Source: Enterococcus raffinosus (GTDB lineage: Bacteria; Bacillota; Bacilli; Lactobacillales; Enterococcaceae). From it: DNA of 64,000 nucleotides. The notes under the pieces are model-generated. The model made no database searches and had not been told where the DNA came from. It worked only from the letters and a program-made list of their open reading frames with translations. Of the stretch, positions 16,976-25,720 are shown one piece after another (positions within the stretch are counted from its first letter, which is position 1; each line of letters starts with the position of its first letter). The stretch is from contig NZ_JAHLOS010000014.1 of assembly GCF_018917525.1 (NCBI RefSeq), positions 1 to 64,000 of the forward strand, written 5' to 3'. The position numbers were made by a program, and so were the translations under genes.

Positions 16976-18718
16976 TTATCGTTCTTTCCATTTACGATAT
17001 CGCCGATAAAGACTTTCAATGACTAAGAAAAGAATTGAAAGAGCCGCTACAGAATAACCAAAGACACCAAGGTCAGAAATCAAGGTATCTCCTTCAGGGG
17101 ATGTTTGAACTAAAATAGATGATCCGATAACCAAAGCAGAAAGAATCAAACCAATCACCAGCCGATTGACCATTGCCTCCGCTCGTTCTAAGAAATTGTG
17201 TTGATTTTTAAGCTCCAAATTTAACTTGCCTTTACCTTTAGCAAACGTATCAAGAACATTTAATGTACGACTAGGTATTTTCGGCAAGGCCTTTAGAGAA
17301 GTTAAGTAATCTAAACCAGTCTCTTGTAATTCATCTTTCAGGTTTAATTGTTGAAGAAAATATTTTTGTGCAAAGGGGGCAACGACTTCAAATAAAGAGA
17401 GATCTGGATTAAGATCCTCGATGACTCCTTCTAGGGTACCGAAAGCTTTAATCAACATGGTGACTGAGTCATCAATCTGCAAGTTGTTATCGTGACAGAT
17501 AATCACAACTTGAGAAAAGACTTTTTGCAGGTCGATCTCTTTGACGGGTAAATTCAAATAACGATTTAAGAAATCGTCCAGCTCATAAGTAAATTTTTCC
17601 TCATCAAAGCTGCCGACTTGTTTGCAAATAGCGTGAACAGCATTCGTAATTCGTTGATTATCCTTACTGTAAATGGCAATGATCGTGTTACTCATCTTGG
17701 CCTGCATCTCGTGATTGATTGTGCCCATCATTCCAAAATCAATTACGTTTAGACGAAAAGGACGTAGCTGCTCTTTGCGAGAAAGGGTGATCTCATAGGG
17801 AACATTGCCGATTTTCCCTTGACGTTCCTTTGTTTTCAATTGTTGATCTTTTCGATTTTCTTCTTCGCTCATCAGCTGCAATAGAAGGTTACCTGGATGG
17901 GGGTCAGCATGGAAGAAGCCATCTTCAAAAACTTCTTTCATAAAATGCTCGATTAATAATTGACTGATCGTTTTTTTCAACTCTTTGTAGGTTGTTTCAC
18001 CTTGGACGATTTTTTCATCCTTGGTATTGATTAGTTCCTTCAAATTTGTCCCAGGCATTAACTCCATTACGATGACTTTTTTAGAGGAGTAAGCTGGCTC
18101 CATTCTAGGTACTCGAATCTCTTTCCAATCATTGTTCAATCGATAAAATTCTTCCGCTAATTCTAGTTCTTTTTGGAAATCCAATTCATTTTGTAAGGAT
18201 ACACGAATCTCTTTTAAAATATTTTTGAGATCAATGACTTTGCTTTCTGGAACCCAATTGGCGATTGGGATGGCCTTTTCAAACAAAGATAGATCCAACT
18301 CGATTTCGGAAGCGATCCCAGGATGTTGAACTTTAGCGACAACTTTTTGCCCATTTTTAAGCCGTGCATGATGCGCTTGTGCAATTGATGCAGAGGCAAA
18401 AGGCTGTTCATCAAAGCTCTCGAAGATTTCTGATAAAGGCAGTTCCAGTTCTTTTTCAACTAAGGATTTAACAGAGGCAAAATCATCTGTTTTTACGTCA
18501 TCTTGTAATTTTCGCAGCTCTTTAGTGAAGTCTAAGGTAAAAATATCTGTCCTGACTGACATCATTTGCCCCACTTTGATGAAGGTGGGTCCTAATTCCT
18601 CGAAGGCCTTACGAACTTCCTCTGGATTCTTTTGTTGAGTAATATTTTTAACGACGCTGTAGTGGTTAACGATTTTCACGATTTGACGCAAACGAGCAGC
18701 TTTGGATTTTTCTCGCAT
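16976..18718 (-). CDS. ABC1/UbiB-family atypical kinase
   Basis: A 580-residue AarF/UbiB-like protein. The ABC1 signature KVGQMMSVRTDIF lies near residues 53-65, the alanine-rich nucleotide loop in PFASASIAQAHHA near 107-119, and the catalytic segment GFFHADPHPGNLLL near 270. Two hydrophobic helices at the C-terminus (about 517-540 and 545-565) anchor it in the membrane. Family members are ATPases that support isoprenoid-quinone or lipid metabolism; which one in this organism is unknown. The ATG is preceded by AGGGGG. It stands between its own terminator and the UPF0756 gene. Confidence 0.85.
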   Translation of the reverse strand: MREKSKAARLRQIVKIVNHYSVVKNITQQKNPEEVRKAFEELGPTFIKVGQMMSVRTDIFTLDFTKELRKLQDDVKTDDFASVKSLVEKELELPLSEIFESFDEQPFASASIAQAHHARLKNGQKVVAKVQHPGIASEIELDLSLFEKAIPIANWVPESKVIDLKNILKEIRVSLQNELDFQKELELAEEFYRLNNDWKEIRVPRMEPAYSSKKVIVMELMPGTNLKELINTKDEKIVQGETTYKELKKTISQLLIEHFMKEVFEDGFFHADPHPGNLLLQLMSEEENRKDQQLKTKERQGKIGNVPYEITLSRKEQLRPFRLNVIDFGMMGTINHEMQAKMSNTIIAIYSKDNQRITNAVHAICKQVGSFDEEKFTYELDDFLNRYLNLPVKEIDLQKVFSQVVIICHDNNLQIDDSVTMLIKAFGTLEGVIEDLNPDLSLFEVVAPFAQKYFLQQLNLKDELQETGLDYLTSLKALPKIPSRTLNVLDTFAKGKGKLNLELKNQHNFLERAEAMVNRLVIGLILSALVIGSSILVQTSPEGDTLISDLGVFGYSVAALSILFLVIESLYRRYRKWKER

Positions 18719-18817
18719 TATTACACCCCCTAGTAGGTATTAAAGCAACTATTATGAAGAGTATGATGAATATCATTTGTTTCTATCTTACAAAAGATTT
18801 TTATGAGATACAAACAA

Positions 18818-18850
18818 CCCCTAATTATTTCGCTAGAAAAGAATTAGGGG
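18818..18850 (-). terminator. Terminator of the UPF0756 gene
   Basis: Leftward stem CCCCTAATT / AATTAGGGG with a 15-base loop, followed by TTGTTTGT. The T tract is imperfect. Confidence 0.6.
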
Positions 18851-18860
18851 GTCCAAGAAA

Positions 18861-19322
18861 TTAACGATTTGTCACTACTTGAATGACCTGCATGATGCAG
18901 TAGGTGATACCTGCAGCAATTACGGGTCCAGCTGCTATCCCTTTTAGAAAGACAACACCCATAATCGTACCAAACACTAAAGCAACGGTAACTTCAGGAG
19001 ATTGGTTAATCAATCCAACCCCTTTTGAAGATAAGACCGCAACCAAAACACCACAGAGTGTTGCAACCCAGCCCAACGGTGATTTTAAGGTGTTTAATAA
19101 ATCTTTTAAGACAATATCACCAGTAGCGATAGGAACGAGAATCGTTGCTGATATCAGCGTAACACCCCAATTGATTCCTTGCTTATTTAAGATTGATAAA
19201 AATTTATCTGAATGGGGAATTAATTTTAAAATTAGTATCGCAAGTGTCGCGATCATTAAACTTTGATTTTTTGCAATAAGGGCGATCAGTAAAATGACAC
19301 CTAAAAAAATCCAACTCTCCAT
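18861..19322 (-). CDS. UPF0756 (DUF441) membrane protein
   Basis: A 153-residue integral membrane protein with four hydrophobic stretches, starting MESWIFLGVILLIALIAKNQ and containing GINWGVTLISATILVPIATG, both typical of UPF0756/YeaL. Function is not known in any organism. The frame opens at a GTG (19331) that lies inside the AGGAG; ATG 19322 has eight-base spacing and matches the family start. It is transcribed alone. Confidence 0.8.
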   Translation of the reverse strand: MESWIFLGVILLIALIAKNQSLMIATLAILILKLIPHSDKFLSILNKQGINWGVTLISATILVPIATGDIVLKDLLNTLKSPLGWVATLCGVLVAVLSSKGVGLINQSPEVTVALVFGTIMGVVFLKGIAAGPVIAAGITYCIMQVIQVVTNR

Positions 19323-19474
19323 TTTATTCACTCCTTCTTTGTATATATAAGCTAATTTTTCTTCTATAAATCATTTGGACTTTCACAACGTATCTACTAT
19401 ACAAGATAATTCGTCAAGTTGCGACTTTTTTCCTGAGTGACTTTAGTGTAAGCTTTTAAGAAGGGAGGGTACAG

Positions 19475-20425
19475 ATGAAAATAGGATTACGTACGATCAA
19501 GACCGCGGTGGCTGCGCCTATCGCTTTATTATTAGCTGGAGGTTTAAGCTTAGAGTCGGCCGCATCAGCTGCTATCATAACGATCTTGACTGTCACCAAT
19601 ACTAAACGCTCTACAGCAAAGACTGCAATGAATAGACTTTTTTCATTAACATTAGCAACGAGTATTGCAGCTATCTGTTTTTCACTCTTGGGATTTCATC
19701 CAATTGTCTTTGGTTTGTATCTATTATTCTTCATTCCCTTGTCGATTCAGTTTGATTTGGCAGAGGGAATTGCAGTTAGTTCTGTTTTGATCACACATTA
19801 CTTAGCAGCAGGTGAGATGCCTGTGCCGTTGATCATTAATGAATACCTACTGATGATCATCGGGGTGGGCTGTGCGTTGGCCGCCAATCTTTACATGCCA
19901 AATACGGAGAAAAAAATTCAGGAAGATCAAGCAGTTGTTGAGGTTTCCATGAAAAAAATGCTGGGACAAATGTCCGCCTATCTGAATCAACCAGCTAAGG
20001 AAGAGCTTTTGCGGCAAGAGTGTTTATCGTTACGCGACTTTGTTCGAGAAGCTCAAGTTCGCGCTCAAGAATATGAAGAGAATCGATTCCTTTCTGGCAA
20101 TAGCTACTATTTTGAGTATTTTGCGATGCGCCGCTTACAATTAAAAGTCCTATCTGATATGTTGCAGATATTAAATCGCCTGGATGCAGAACCAGAAGAT
20201 GTGCAGGAACTACGAGAGCTGTTTGAGTTTACTGCTCAGACTTTAGCAGAGGACAACGATGGTGCAGAGATTTTAACGAAGATTGCTGAAACAGATCAGC
20301 GATATCAACAAAAAAAGTTACCAGAAAGTCGTCAGTCCTTCGAAGAACGAGCTATGCTTTTCCAGCTTTTTCAACTATTTCAAGACTTCATTGAGATCAA
20401 AGCTGGATTTAATCGGAACAAGTGA
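19475..20425 (+). CDS. Aromatic acid exporter family protein (ArAE, DUF939)
   Basis: A 316-residue protein. The first 150 residues hold four to six membrane helices, starting MKIGLRTIKTAVAAPIALLL, followed by a cytoplasmic helical domain of about 160 residues. This is the layout of the Gram-positive aromatic acid exporter family (B. subtilis YqjA type). A substrate is not shown for these short members. AAGGGAGGG precedes the ATG at a good distance. It is followed by the DUF4097 and VanZ genes on the same strand. Confidence 0.75.
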   Translation: MKIGLRTIKTAVAAPIALLLAGGLSLESAASAAIITILTVTNTKRSTAKTAMNRLFSLTLATSIAAICFSLLGFHPIVFGLYLLFFIPLSIQFDLAEGIAVSSVLITHYLAAGEMPVPLIINEYLLMIIGVGCALAANLYMPNTEKKIQEDQAVVEVSMKKMLGQMSAYLNQPAKEELLRQECLSLRDFVREAQVRAQEYEENRFLSGNSYYFEYFAMRRLQLKVLSDMLQILNRLDAEPEDVQELRELFEFTAQTLAEDNDGAEILTKIAETDQRYQQKKLPESRQSFEERAMLFQLFQLFQDFIEIKAGFNRNK

Positions 20426-20511
20426 TGAGAAAGAATCAGACTTTTGTCCCATGTAAACGGTTGAAAACTTCTTTATGATAAAGATAAGAAAAACAGGTAA
20501 GGGGTATAAAT

Positions 20512-21327
20512 ATGAAAAAGATAGTTTTAGGGTTGATTTTAATTGGTGCAGCGTTAGTGTGTATCAGCAGTATGTTTGTTCACAATCGTATGAGTAATGA
20601 GACATTCACGACGACAAAGCCAGTTCGGGAATTGGTTGTAGATGATCGGAATATGCCGGTCGATATTGTGGGTGTGTCTGGGAATCGAACGCGAATCAAA
20701 TATAAAAAGAGCAGAGACATTAAATACAATATCAAACAAACAAGTAATACCTTAACTTTGGAGCGCAAAAGAAGTATTGGTTTTAATTTTGACTTCTTTA
20801 ATTTCGGGAACAGCAGTCCCAGAGTAACAATTGAAGTTCCTAAAGCTAAGCTGAAAGATTTGCAGGTTGAAACGTCAAATGGAAAGCTGTCAGCAGAAAA
20901 TTTAGTGTTGGATAATTTAAATTTGGAAACTAGCAACAGCAAAATGATCATCAATGATGTCGATTCCAACAGCGTGGATGCAGAGACTAGCAATGGAAAA
21001 GTGGAGCTTTCACATCTCAAATTTGATGATGGGTCCTTTGAAACGAGCAATAGTAAAATGGATCTTTCAGATTTGAATTTTAATGAGGGAGAATTCCAAA
21101 CGTCAAATGGGAAGATGAATCTAATGAATGTGAAACCGAAAGAATCGCTTTCTCTTGAAACCAGTAATTCAGAGGTTAATGGAACCATTATTGGTAATAA
21201 AGAAGATTTTTCGATTACGTCAAAAACAAGTAATGCCTCAAACAATTTAGGCAATCAAAAGAATGGTTCAAAAGAGTTAGAAGTTAGGACTAGTAATGCA
21301 GATATCGAGATTGCCTTTGTCCGATAA
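20512..21327 (+). CDS. DUF4097 beta-strand repeat protein
   Basis: A 271-residue protein with one N-terminal membrane helix (about residues 4-22) and an extracellular repeat domain. From about residue 120 onward the words ETSNGK, ETSNSK and QTSNGK recur every 18-22 residues, as expected for a DUF4097 beta ladder (LiaG-type proteins). Such proteins are linked to cell-envelope stress systems, but no Lia-like regulator is adjacent. AAGGGG lies just before ATATATG-type start context. The next gene (VanZ) begins 25 bases later, so they are probably co-transcribed. Confidence 0.75.
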   Translation: MKKIVLGLILIGAALVCISSMFVHNRMSNETFTTTKPVRELVVDDRNMPVDIVGVSGNRTRIKYKKSRDIKYNIKQTSNTLTLERKRSIGFNFDFFNFGNSSPRVTIEVPKAKLKDLQVETSNGKLSAENLVLDNLNLETSNSKMIINDVDSNSVDAETSNGKVELSHLKFDDGSFETSNSKMDLSDLNFNEGEFQTSNGKMNLMNVKPKESLSLETSNSEVNGTIIGNKEDFSITSKTSNASNNLGNQKNGSKELEVRTSNADIEIAFVR

Positions 21328-21352
21328 TTGATTCTTTAGGAGGGACAAACTC

Positions 21353-21868
21353 ATGGTCAGTAAGAAACTAAGTAAGTTGCTACTTGGAATTTACTCGCTG
21401 CTCTTGATCTGGATTTTACTATTCAAATTGTCACTTTCTTTTACTGATTTAGCCGCGAGTTTAGAGCATCCTATGAGATCTATCAATCTTATACCGTTTC
21501 AAGGTTCAATGATAGTAAATGGTAAAATTGCACTTAATGAAATAATTATGAATGGAATAGTTTTTGTACCTTTAGGAGTTCTTTTAGGAATTTCAGCAAA
21601 GGGTTTGTCATTCATGAAGAAGTTGGCGTTTCTCTTTTTATTCTCGCTATTCATTGAAGGGATGCAATTTGTCTTAGGAATAGGGGCGACCGATGTAACG
21701 GATATTCTGATGAATTTTATCGGTGGTTTCTTAGGAATTTGCATTTATCAAGGGTTGCGGCGGATTGTTCCCGAAGCAAAATTAGATAAGCGTCTCATTG
21801 CCATCGGTACCGTAATGGGAGTCCTATGTTTAGGAATGGTACTGTTTATCATTTTTATTAATCGTTAA
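21353..21868 (+). CDS. VanZ family membrane protein
   Basis: A 171-residue membrane protein with five predicted helices. The motif NLIPFQGS near residue 45 and FIEGMQFVLGIGATDVTDILMNFIGG near 103-128 are diagnostic of VanZ-like proteins. VanZ itself gives low-level teicoplanin resistance, but chromosomal family members are common in Firmicutes without that role being shown. AGGAGGG sits seven bases before the ATG. Probably co-transcribed with the DUF4097 gene, and closed by a bidirectional terminator. Confidence 0.82.
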   Translation: MVSKKLSKLLLGIYSLLLIWILLFKLSLSFTDLAASLEHPMRSINLIPFQGSMIVNGKIALNEIIMNGIVFVPLGVLLGISAKGLSFMKKLAFLFLFSLFIEGMQFVLGIGATDVTDILMNFIGGFLGICIYQGLRRIVPEAKLDKRLIAIGTVMGVLCLGMVLFIIFINR

Positions 21869-21877
21869 AGACAAAGA

Positions 21878-21914
21878 AACTCTTCAGCAAGGTTGCTGAA
21901 GAGTTATTTTTTTT
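21878..21914. terminator. Bidirectional terminator
   Basis: Perfect 13-bp stem AACTCTTCAGCAA / TTGCTGAAGAGTT with a GG loop, followed by A and eight T residues. It serves the VanZ gene and the convergent DUF1275 gene, whose last codons it overlaps. Confidence 0.85.
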
Positions 21915-22593
21915 GAAAAGCATTCGTATTTCGTTGGAATCGCCAAACCAAGAATGATTCAGAAACGGCTAAATATAGGAATAATCCCGCAATGATCAAG
22001 ACCGCATCGGTACCAATCATTCGATAAGAAAAAACTGAGACAATCGCACCGGCAATGAAAGCCAAAACTACTAAAAGAAAATGTATAAAGCGAGATTTTG
22101 CCTCGGAGTTTTTTGTAGCCAAATAATCATAAAGATTTGTTGCGACCCCTTTTAAATTACCAGTTGTAAATAAATTTGTATAAGCAAGCCCGTTAATTTT
22201 ATCAAAGGAAACCCATTGAATTGCTGCAGTAAAGGCAATCATAATAGTAATAATTGCCGGATGTGGTTGTATAAAATCTAGGCTGATTATAAAAAAGACA
22301 ACCGCTTCGAAATAAAGCAGAAATAATCGCCAGAAATGCATTTCCTTCTTTTTGAAATAATCAATCATAAATTTTGCTAAAAGAATTCCGATAAAGAAGA
22401 ATAGGGTGGAAAGCAATTTTTTTCCAACCATGCTCCACTGCCGATCGTAGGCTTGAATGATTGCTAAAATTATATTCCCCGTTTGGGCTGAAGCAAAGGC
22501 GCTGTAACGAATATAGGTATAACTATCCATCATTCCGCCAATAAAGGTCAATAGCAATCCGACCGAACGATTCTCATGAAAACTAGTAGTCAT
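21904..22593 (-). CDS. DUF1275 (YoaK-like) membrane protein
   Basis: A 229-residue protein with about six membrane helices. GGMMDSYTYI near residue 20, SAQTGNIILAII near 35 and TNLFTTGNLKG near 138-148 are the conserved DUF1275 motifs. Family members are putative transporters with unknown substrate. A Fur-like box (22645-22659) lies about 52 bases upstream of the start, next to a TGGTAAGAT -10 box, which suggests metal-dependent control. Confidence 0.8.
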   Translation of the reverse strand: MTTSFHENRSVGLLLTFIGGMMDSYTYIRYSAFASAQTGNIILAIIQAYDRQWSMVGKKLLSTLFFFIGILLAKFMIDYFKKKEMHFWRLFLLYFEAVVFFIISLDFIQPHPAIITIMIAFTAAIQWVSFDKINGLAYTNLFTTGNLKGVATNLYDYLATKNSEAKSRFIHFLLVVLAFIAGAIVSVFSYRMIGTDAVLIIAGLFLYLAVSESFLVWRFQRNTNAFQKK

Positions 22594-22644
22594 TTGTTAC
22601 TCATCTCTTTTCGCTGACTATCTTACCACATTTTTTCAGAAAAA

Positions 22645-22659
22645 TGATAATCAATATCA
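22645..22659. promoter_or_regulatory. Fur-like box upstream of the DUF1275 gene
   Basis: TGATAATCAATATCA matches the 7-1-7 Fur palindrome (TGATAATnATTATCA) at all but one base. It lies just upstream of a leftward TAAGAT -10 (22620-22625), overlapping the -35 zone. The rest of 22660-23030 is AT-rich with an imperfect inverted repeat (TTTCACTA..TAGTGAAA near 22717-22747) and a possible eight-codon reading frame at 22827; no larger gene is seen. Confidence 0.5.
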
Positions 22660-23040
22660 TGTGCTGTTTTCATTTATTAAAATCCTTTCAAAGATTAAGC
22701 TAAAGTTTTATGAGTTTCACTACTCGCTTTTGAATTTCCTAGTGAAAAGCTGCTTTAGCAGAAAACGTACATGAATTTTTCATAAGAATCATTTAAAAGT
22801 TTCCTCTTTTTAAAAGGAGAAAACAAATGATTTTATTTTTAATAGAAATATAATTCGGATTGATAACTTAAATGAGGGAGTAAGGAAAAATATATTGAGA
22901 ATATTTTCTTGTTTTACGAATGATTGAAAGAAAAAACATAGAAGGGGAAGATATTCGCAATGTGCTACTTTTTTCGAAAGAATGTGTTAGAATGAAAATG
23001 CTTTTTATCCTGTGAACGTGAAGGGAATTGAGAACTTACC

Positions 23041-23796
23041 ATGCCTGTAAAAAAAAGGACACCATGGTTAGAGGCGTTATATGCGGCGATGCCGCTCTGT
23101 TTTAGTTACATTCCGGTTGGTTTGGCATGTGGTATGCTTTTACAAAAAGCGGGATTTAACATCTTCTTAACAGCCTTGCTTTCGATGCTTGTTTTTTCAG
23201 GAGGCGCACAATTTTTAGTCGTCTCAATGATTAGCGTGCATGCATCTTTTGTGTCTACTATCCTAATGGTTTTCTTCTTGGAGCTACGTTATGCTTTACT
23301 GGGTTCCAGTTTGTCGCAATTTTTTAAAAAAGAAAAACGATCATTTATCGCGCTGTTTTCACAATCTATGAATGATGAAAATTACGCAGTCAATTATTTG
23401 AAATATTCTACTGATCCTGAATGGAACCGTAAGAAAGCGTTATATGTTAATTGGTTTTCGATGGCATCTTGGACAGGGAGTACAGTTTTAGGAACCATTT
23501 TCGGTTCTGTGATCCATGTCGATACTGAGTTGGTTCATTTTGCTTTAACAGCCATGTTCATCTTTATGTTCATGATGCAGCTGAGCAATGGTCTATTATT
23601 AGCTACTGGCCTATTGTCTGGTGTATTAGCAGTAATTTTTATGTTGCTTTTCAAGAATACCTTTGGCTTGATTTTAGCGACTTTATTAGCTTCTTTAACC
23701 GGCTATTTAGTTGAACGTTTTTGGAAAACTGCCCATAAGAAAAATGACGGACCAGACCATTATGATCTGACGGGTGGGGAGGTTCATCATGAGTAA
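23041..23796 (+). CDS. azlC: AzlC-type branched-chain amino acid exporter, large subunit
   Basis: A 251-residue membrane protein with the AzlC signature AMPLCFSYIPVGLACGMLLQ near residues 16-35 and FSGGAQFLVVSMI near 58. With AzlD it forms a branched-chain amino acid (and azaleucine) exporter in the cytoplasmic membrane. A TGTTAGAAT extended -10 lies near 22984-22992. The azlD start codon overlaps the end of this gene by eight bases, so the two are translationally coupled. The last 25 residues are hydrophilic and histidine-bearing. Confidence 0.85.
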   Translation: MPVKKRTPWLEALYAAMPLCFSYIPVGLACGMLLQKAGFNIFLTALLSMLVFSGGAQFLVVSMISVHASFVSTILMVFFLELRYALLGSSLSQFFKKEKRSFIALFSQSMNDENYAVNYLKYSTDPEWNRKKALYVNWFSMASWTGSTVLGTIFGSVIHVDTELVHFALTAMFIFMFMMQLSNGLLLATGLLSGVLAVIFMLLFKNTFGLILATLLASLTGYLVERFWKTAHKKNDGPDHYDLTGGEVHHE

Positions 23797-24106
23797 TACT
23801 TCTTTGCTATTGCTGATCCTTTGCCTATTCGGCGCCTCTTATTTACCACGTCTTTTTCCGATGCTGTATTTTTCGCAACGGCAAGTGCCGCAGTGGTTTA
23901 GTGATTGGATGAAATATGTGCCGATCTCATTATTTGCAGCTTTAGTCTTTAAGGATGTATTTATTAGTGGTAATCAGCTTGATGTGATCGGCAATGTACG
24001 GATCATCGCAATGTTTTTAGTCGCTGAGGTAGCTTTTAAGACTCGCTCAATGGCTATTTCAGTAATTACTGGATTGGCGGCTGTTTTTTTATTGTCCATG
24101 ATTTAA
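23789..24106 (+). CDS. azlD: AzlD-type branched-chain amino acid exporter, small subunit
   Basis: A 105-residue protein with three to four membrane helices; YLPRLFPMLYFSQRQVPQWF is the characteristic AzlD segment. It partners AzlC encoded upstream. The frame extends to a GTG at 23774, but the GGGGAGG at 23776-23782 places the start at ATG 23789, giving an eight-base overlap with azlC. Confidence 0.82.
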   Translation: MSNTSLLLLILCLFGASYLPRLFPMLYFSQRQVPQWFSDWMKYVPISLFAALVFKDVFISGNQLDVIGNVRIIAMFLVAEVAFKTRSMAISVITGLAAVFLLSMI

Positions 24107-24110
24107 AAAT

Positions 24111-24258
24111 GAGACACTCTTTTTAGGATTCTTTTTCAACATTGAGTATCGAAAAAATCTAGTGACGTGTTTGTTCTTATCTTCAATAAGAGTCAAATAC
24201 ATTGCTAAGTTTTTCAGACATACCCAAATGTGAGAAAGAATCTTTTTTAGAGTGTCTC
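24111..24258. repeat. 148-bp element with long terminal inverted repeats
   Basis: GAGACACTCTTTTTAGGATT at the left end pairs with a matching arm ending AGAGTGTCTC at 24249-24258, followed by TTTTT. Inner segments (CTTATCTTCAATAAG and GAAAAA..CTAG / CTAAG.TTTTTC) also pair, so the whole element folds back on itself. It lies between azlD and a convergent gene and contains no gene. It may act as a terminator or be a miniature repeat. Confidence 0.6.
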
Positions 24259-24275
24259 TTTTTCCTGTTTAATTG

Positions 24276-24584
24276 TTAGTTTTGGTATTCAGCGATAGGT
24301 CGATAAGTTAAGACCTGCATTTTTCGATAAAATTCAGCTGGTAGATTTTTCCATGATTGCAGAAGGTTATGGAAAAAGCCGCCATCTGCATTGATGATAT
24401 ATTCGTTTAATAATAGGCCAAAGGATTTTTTTGGCTGCTCTTTGACTAATTTTTCGTAAACCTCGGTTGCTTGCTCTTGGTTATCTGCGACAAAAAGTGT
24501 ATTGACTTCAACATACGCGCCCTCGATATTTTGGGTTTCTTCTACAAAGTACACGGATTTGGTAACCTTTTGTTTCTCCACCAT
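24276..24584 (-). CDS. Hypothetical protein, 102 residues
   Basis: I do not recognise a family. The protein is soluble, mixed alpha/beta, without signal peptide or membrane helix, and contains a helical segment NQEQATEVYEKLVKEQPKKS in the middle. Start ATG 24584 is eight bases from AAAGGG; a GTG at 24593 overlaps the ribosome site. It lies 3' of the two-component system genes on the same strand, 86 bases downstream, so it could share their transcript. Good ribosome site and codon use support a real gene. Confidence 0.6.
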   Translation of the reverse strand: MVEKQKVTKSVYFVEETQNIEGAYVEVNTLFVADNQEQATEVYEKLVKEQPKKSFGLLLNEYIINADGGFFHNLLQSWKNLPAEFYRKMQVLTYRPIAEYQN

Positions 24585-24670
24585 ATGAGTCACCCTTTCT
24601 TTAAGTTACTCATAGCTTACAAGACAAATATTAACTAATGATGAATTAATTCGTTTTTTACGTCAATTAA

Positions 24671-25720
24671 TTATGAATTTTTTAGGTTGCTTGGCAAAAA
24701 TATTTTAAAATTACTGCCTTTATTTGGTGAACTGTTGACTTTGATCGTTCCATGGTGTAGTTCAATGATTTGCTTTGCTAAAGCTAGACCTAAGCCGTTG
24801 CCTTTCGTTTTACGACTTGTATCGCTTTGATAAAATTTGTCGAAAATACGATCGGCGACATCTTCAGTCATGCCGATACCTTCGTCGCTGATCATAATGG
24901 TTTGCCCAGCGTTATCATTTTTTAGATAAACACGGATGTTGCTGTTCTTACGACTGTATTTAATTGCATTGTCCATTAAATTCAGCCAGACTTGATAAAG
25001 AAATTCCTCGTTGCCATAATACTCCGTCCAGGGAAGATCCAAATCTAGCGACAAGTTTAGCTGCTCCCATTTTGGTTGTAGAAATAAAATGACCTCACGA
25101 ATTTGTTCATCTAAACGAAAGTATTGGAAATCCAGTCCGATGCCTTGGTTTTCCAGTTTGCTTAGTTTTAGAATATTATCGGTAAGATGTGTTAGCTGAT
25201 GTGTACCATCCAGCATTCGTTCTAAGTAAATTTGCCGTTCCTCTTTTGATAATTCCTCATTTTGTAATAATTGTACATAACCCTTGATTGTAGCAATCGG
25301 TGTTTTAAATTCATGAGAGACCGTCGAAACAAAGTCATTTCGTAATGTTTCGATACTACTTAATTCTTTTACCATAACATTGAAATCATGGTAAAGCTCT
25401 TCAACGTCTTCCATTTGCTGTTGTTCGTCTAATTGTACAGTGAAATCGCCTTTTGAGACTTTGCTCATCGCTTGCCTTAGATTGCCGATTGGTAAAAGGA
25501 TTCGCTTTCCTACAAAAAATGAAAGGGTAGCACCAATCACTAGGCTTAAGAAAATAATGAAATAAAAAGGGAAAAGGTGCCCTTCTTTTTCGGGTGCCAG
25601 CAGCTGGTAGTGATTGACTATAAAAAGCAGGCCGACAAAAACCGCTAATACAACGACCATCATTAAAAACGTGATCGCAACGAAGTACATCCACAATTGT
25701 GGAAATAATTTTTTTCTCAT
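24671..25720 (-). CDS. Sensor histidine kinase
   Basis: A 349-residue membrane kinase. Two helices (about residues 11-35 and 50-72) enclose only a short outside loop, so it probably senses within or at the membrane. A HAMP linker follows (to about 125). The phospho-acceptor is H136 in STVSHEFKTPIATIKGY; N-box NLMDNAIKYS, G1 DEGIGM and G2 GNGLGLALAK complete the ATPase domain. It overlaps the upstream response-regulator gene by four bases. The divergent ABC transporter gene at 26521 is a likely target. Confidence 0.88.
   Translation of the reverse strand: MRKKLFPQLWMYFVAITFLMMVVVLAVFVGLLFIVNHYQLLAPEKEGHLFPFYFIIFLSLVIGATLSFFVGKRILLPIGNLRQAMSKVSKGDFTVQLDEQQQMEDVEELYHDFNVMVKELSSIETLRNDFVSTVSHEFKTPIATIKGYVQLLQNEELSKEERQIYLERMLDGTHQLTHLTDNILKLSKLENQGIGLDFQYFRLDEQIREVILFLQPKWEQLNLSLDLDLPWTEYYGNEEFLYQVWLNLMDNAIKYSRKNSNIRVYLKNDNAGQTIMISDEGIGMTEDVADRIFDKFYQSDTSRKTKGNGLGLALAKQIIELHHGTIKVNSSPNKGSNFKIFLPSNLKNS

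Noticed and set aside
16822-17019. A 65-codon leftward frame beyond the ABC1 kinase gene
   Set aside because: It overlaps the 3' end of the kinase gene in another frame and includes its terminator.
18762-18776. ATGATGAATATCAT as a Fur box before the ABC1 kinase gene
   Set aside because: It deviates from the 7-1-7 pattern at several bases and has no recognisable promoter next to it.
20580-21254. A 224-codon leftward frame opposite the DUF4097 gene
   Set aside because: It is the antisense shadow of a repetitive gene; no start signals, and the plus-strand gene has a clear signal helix and ribosome site.
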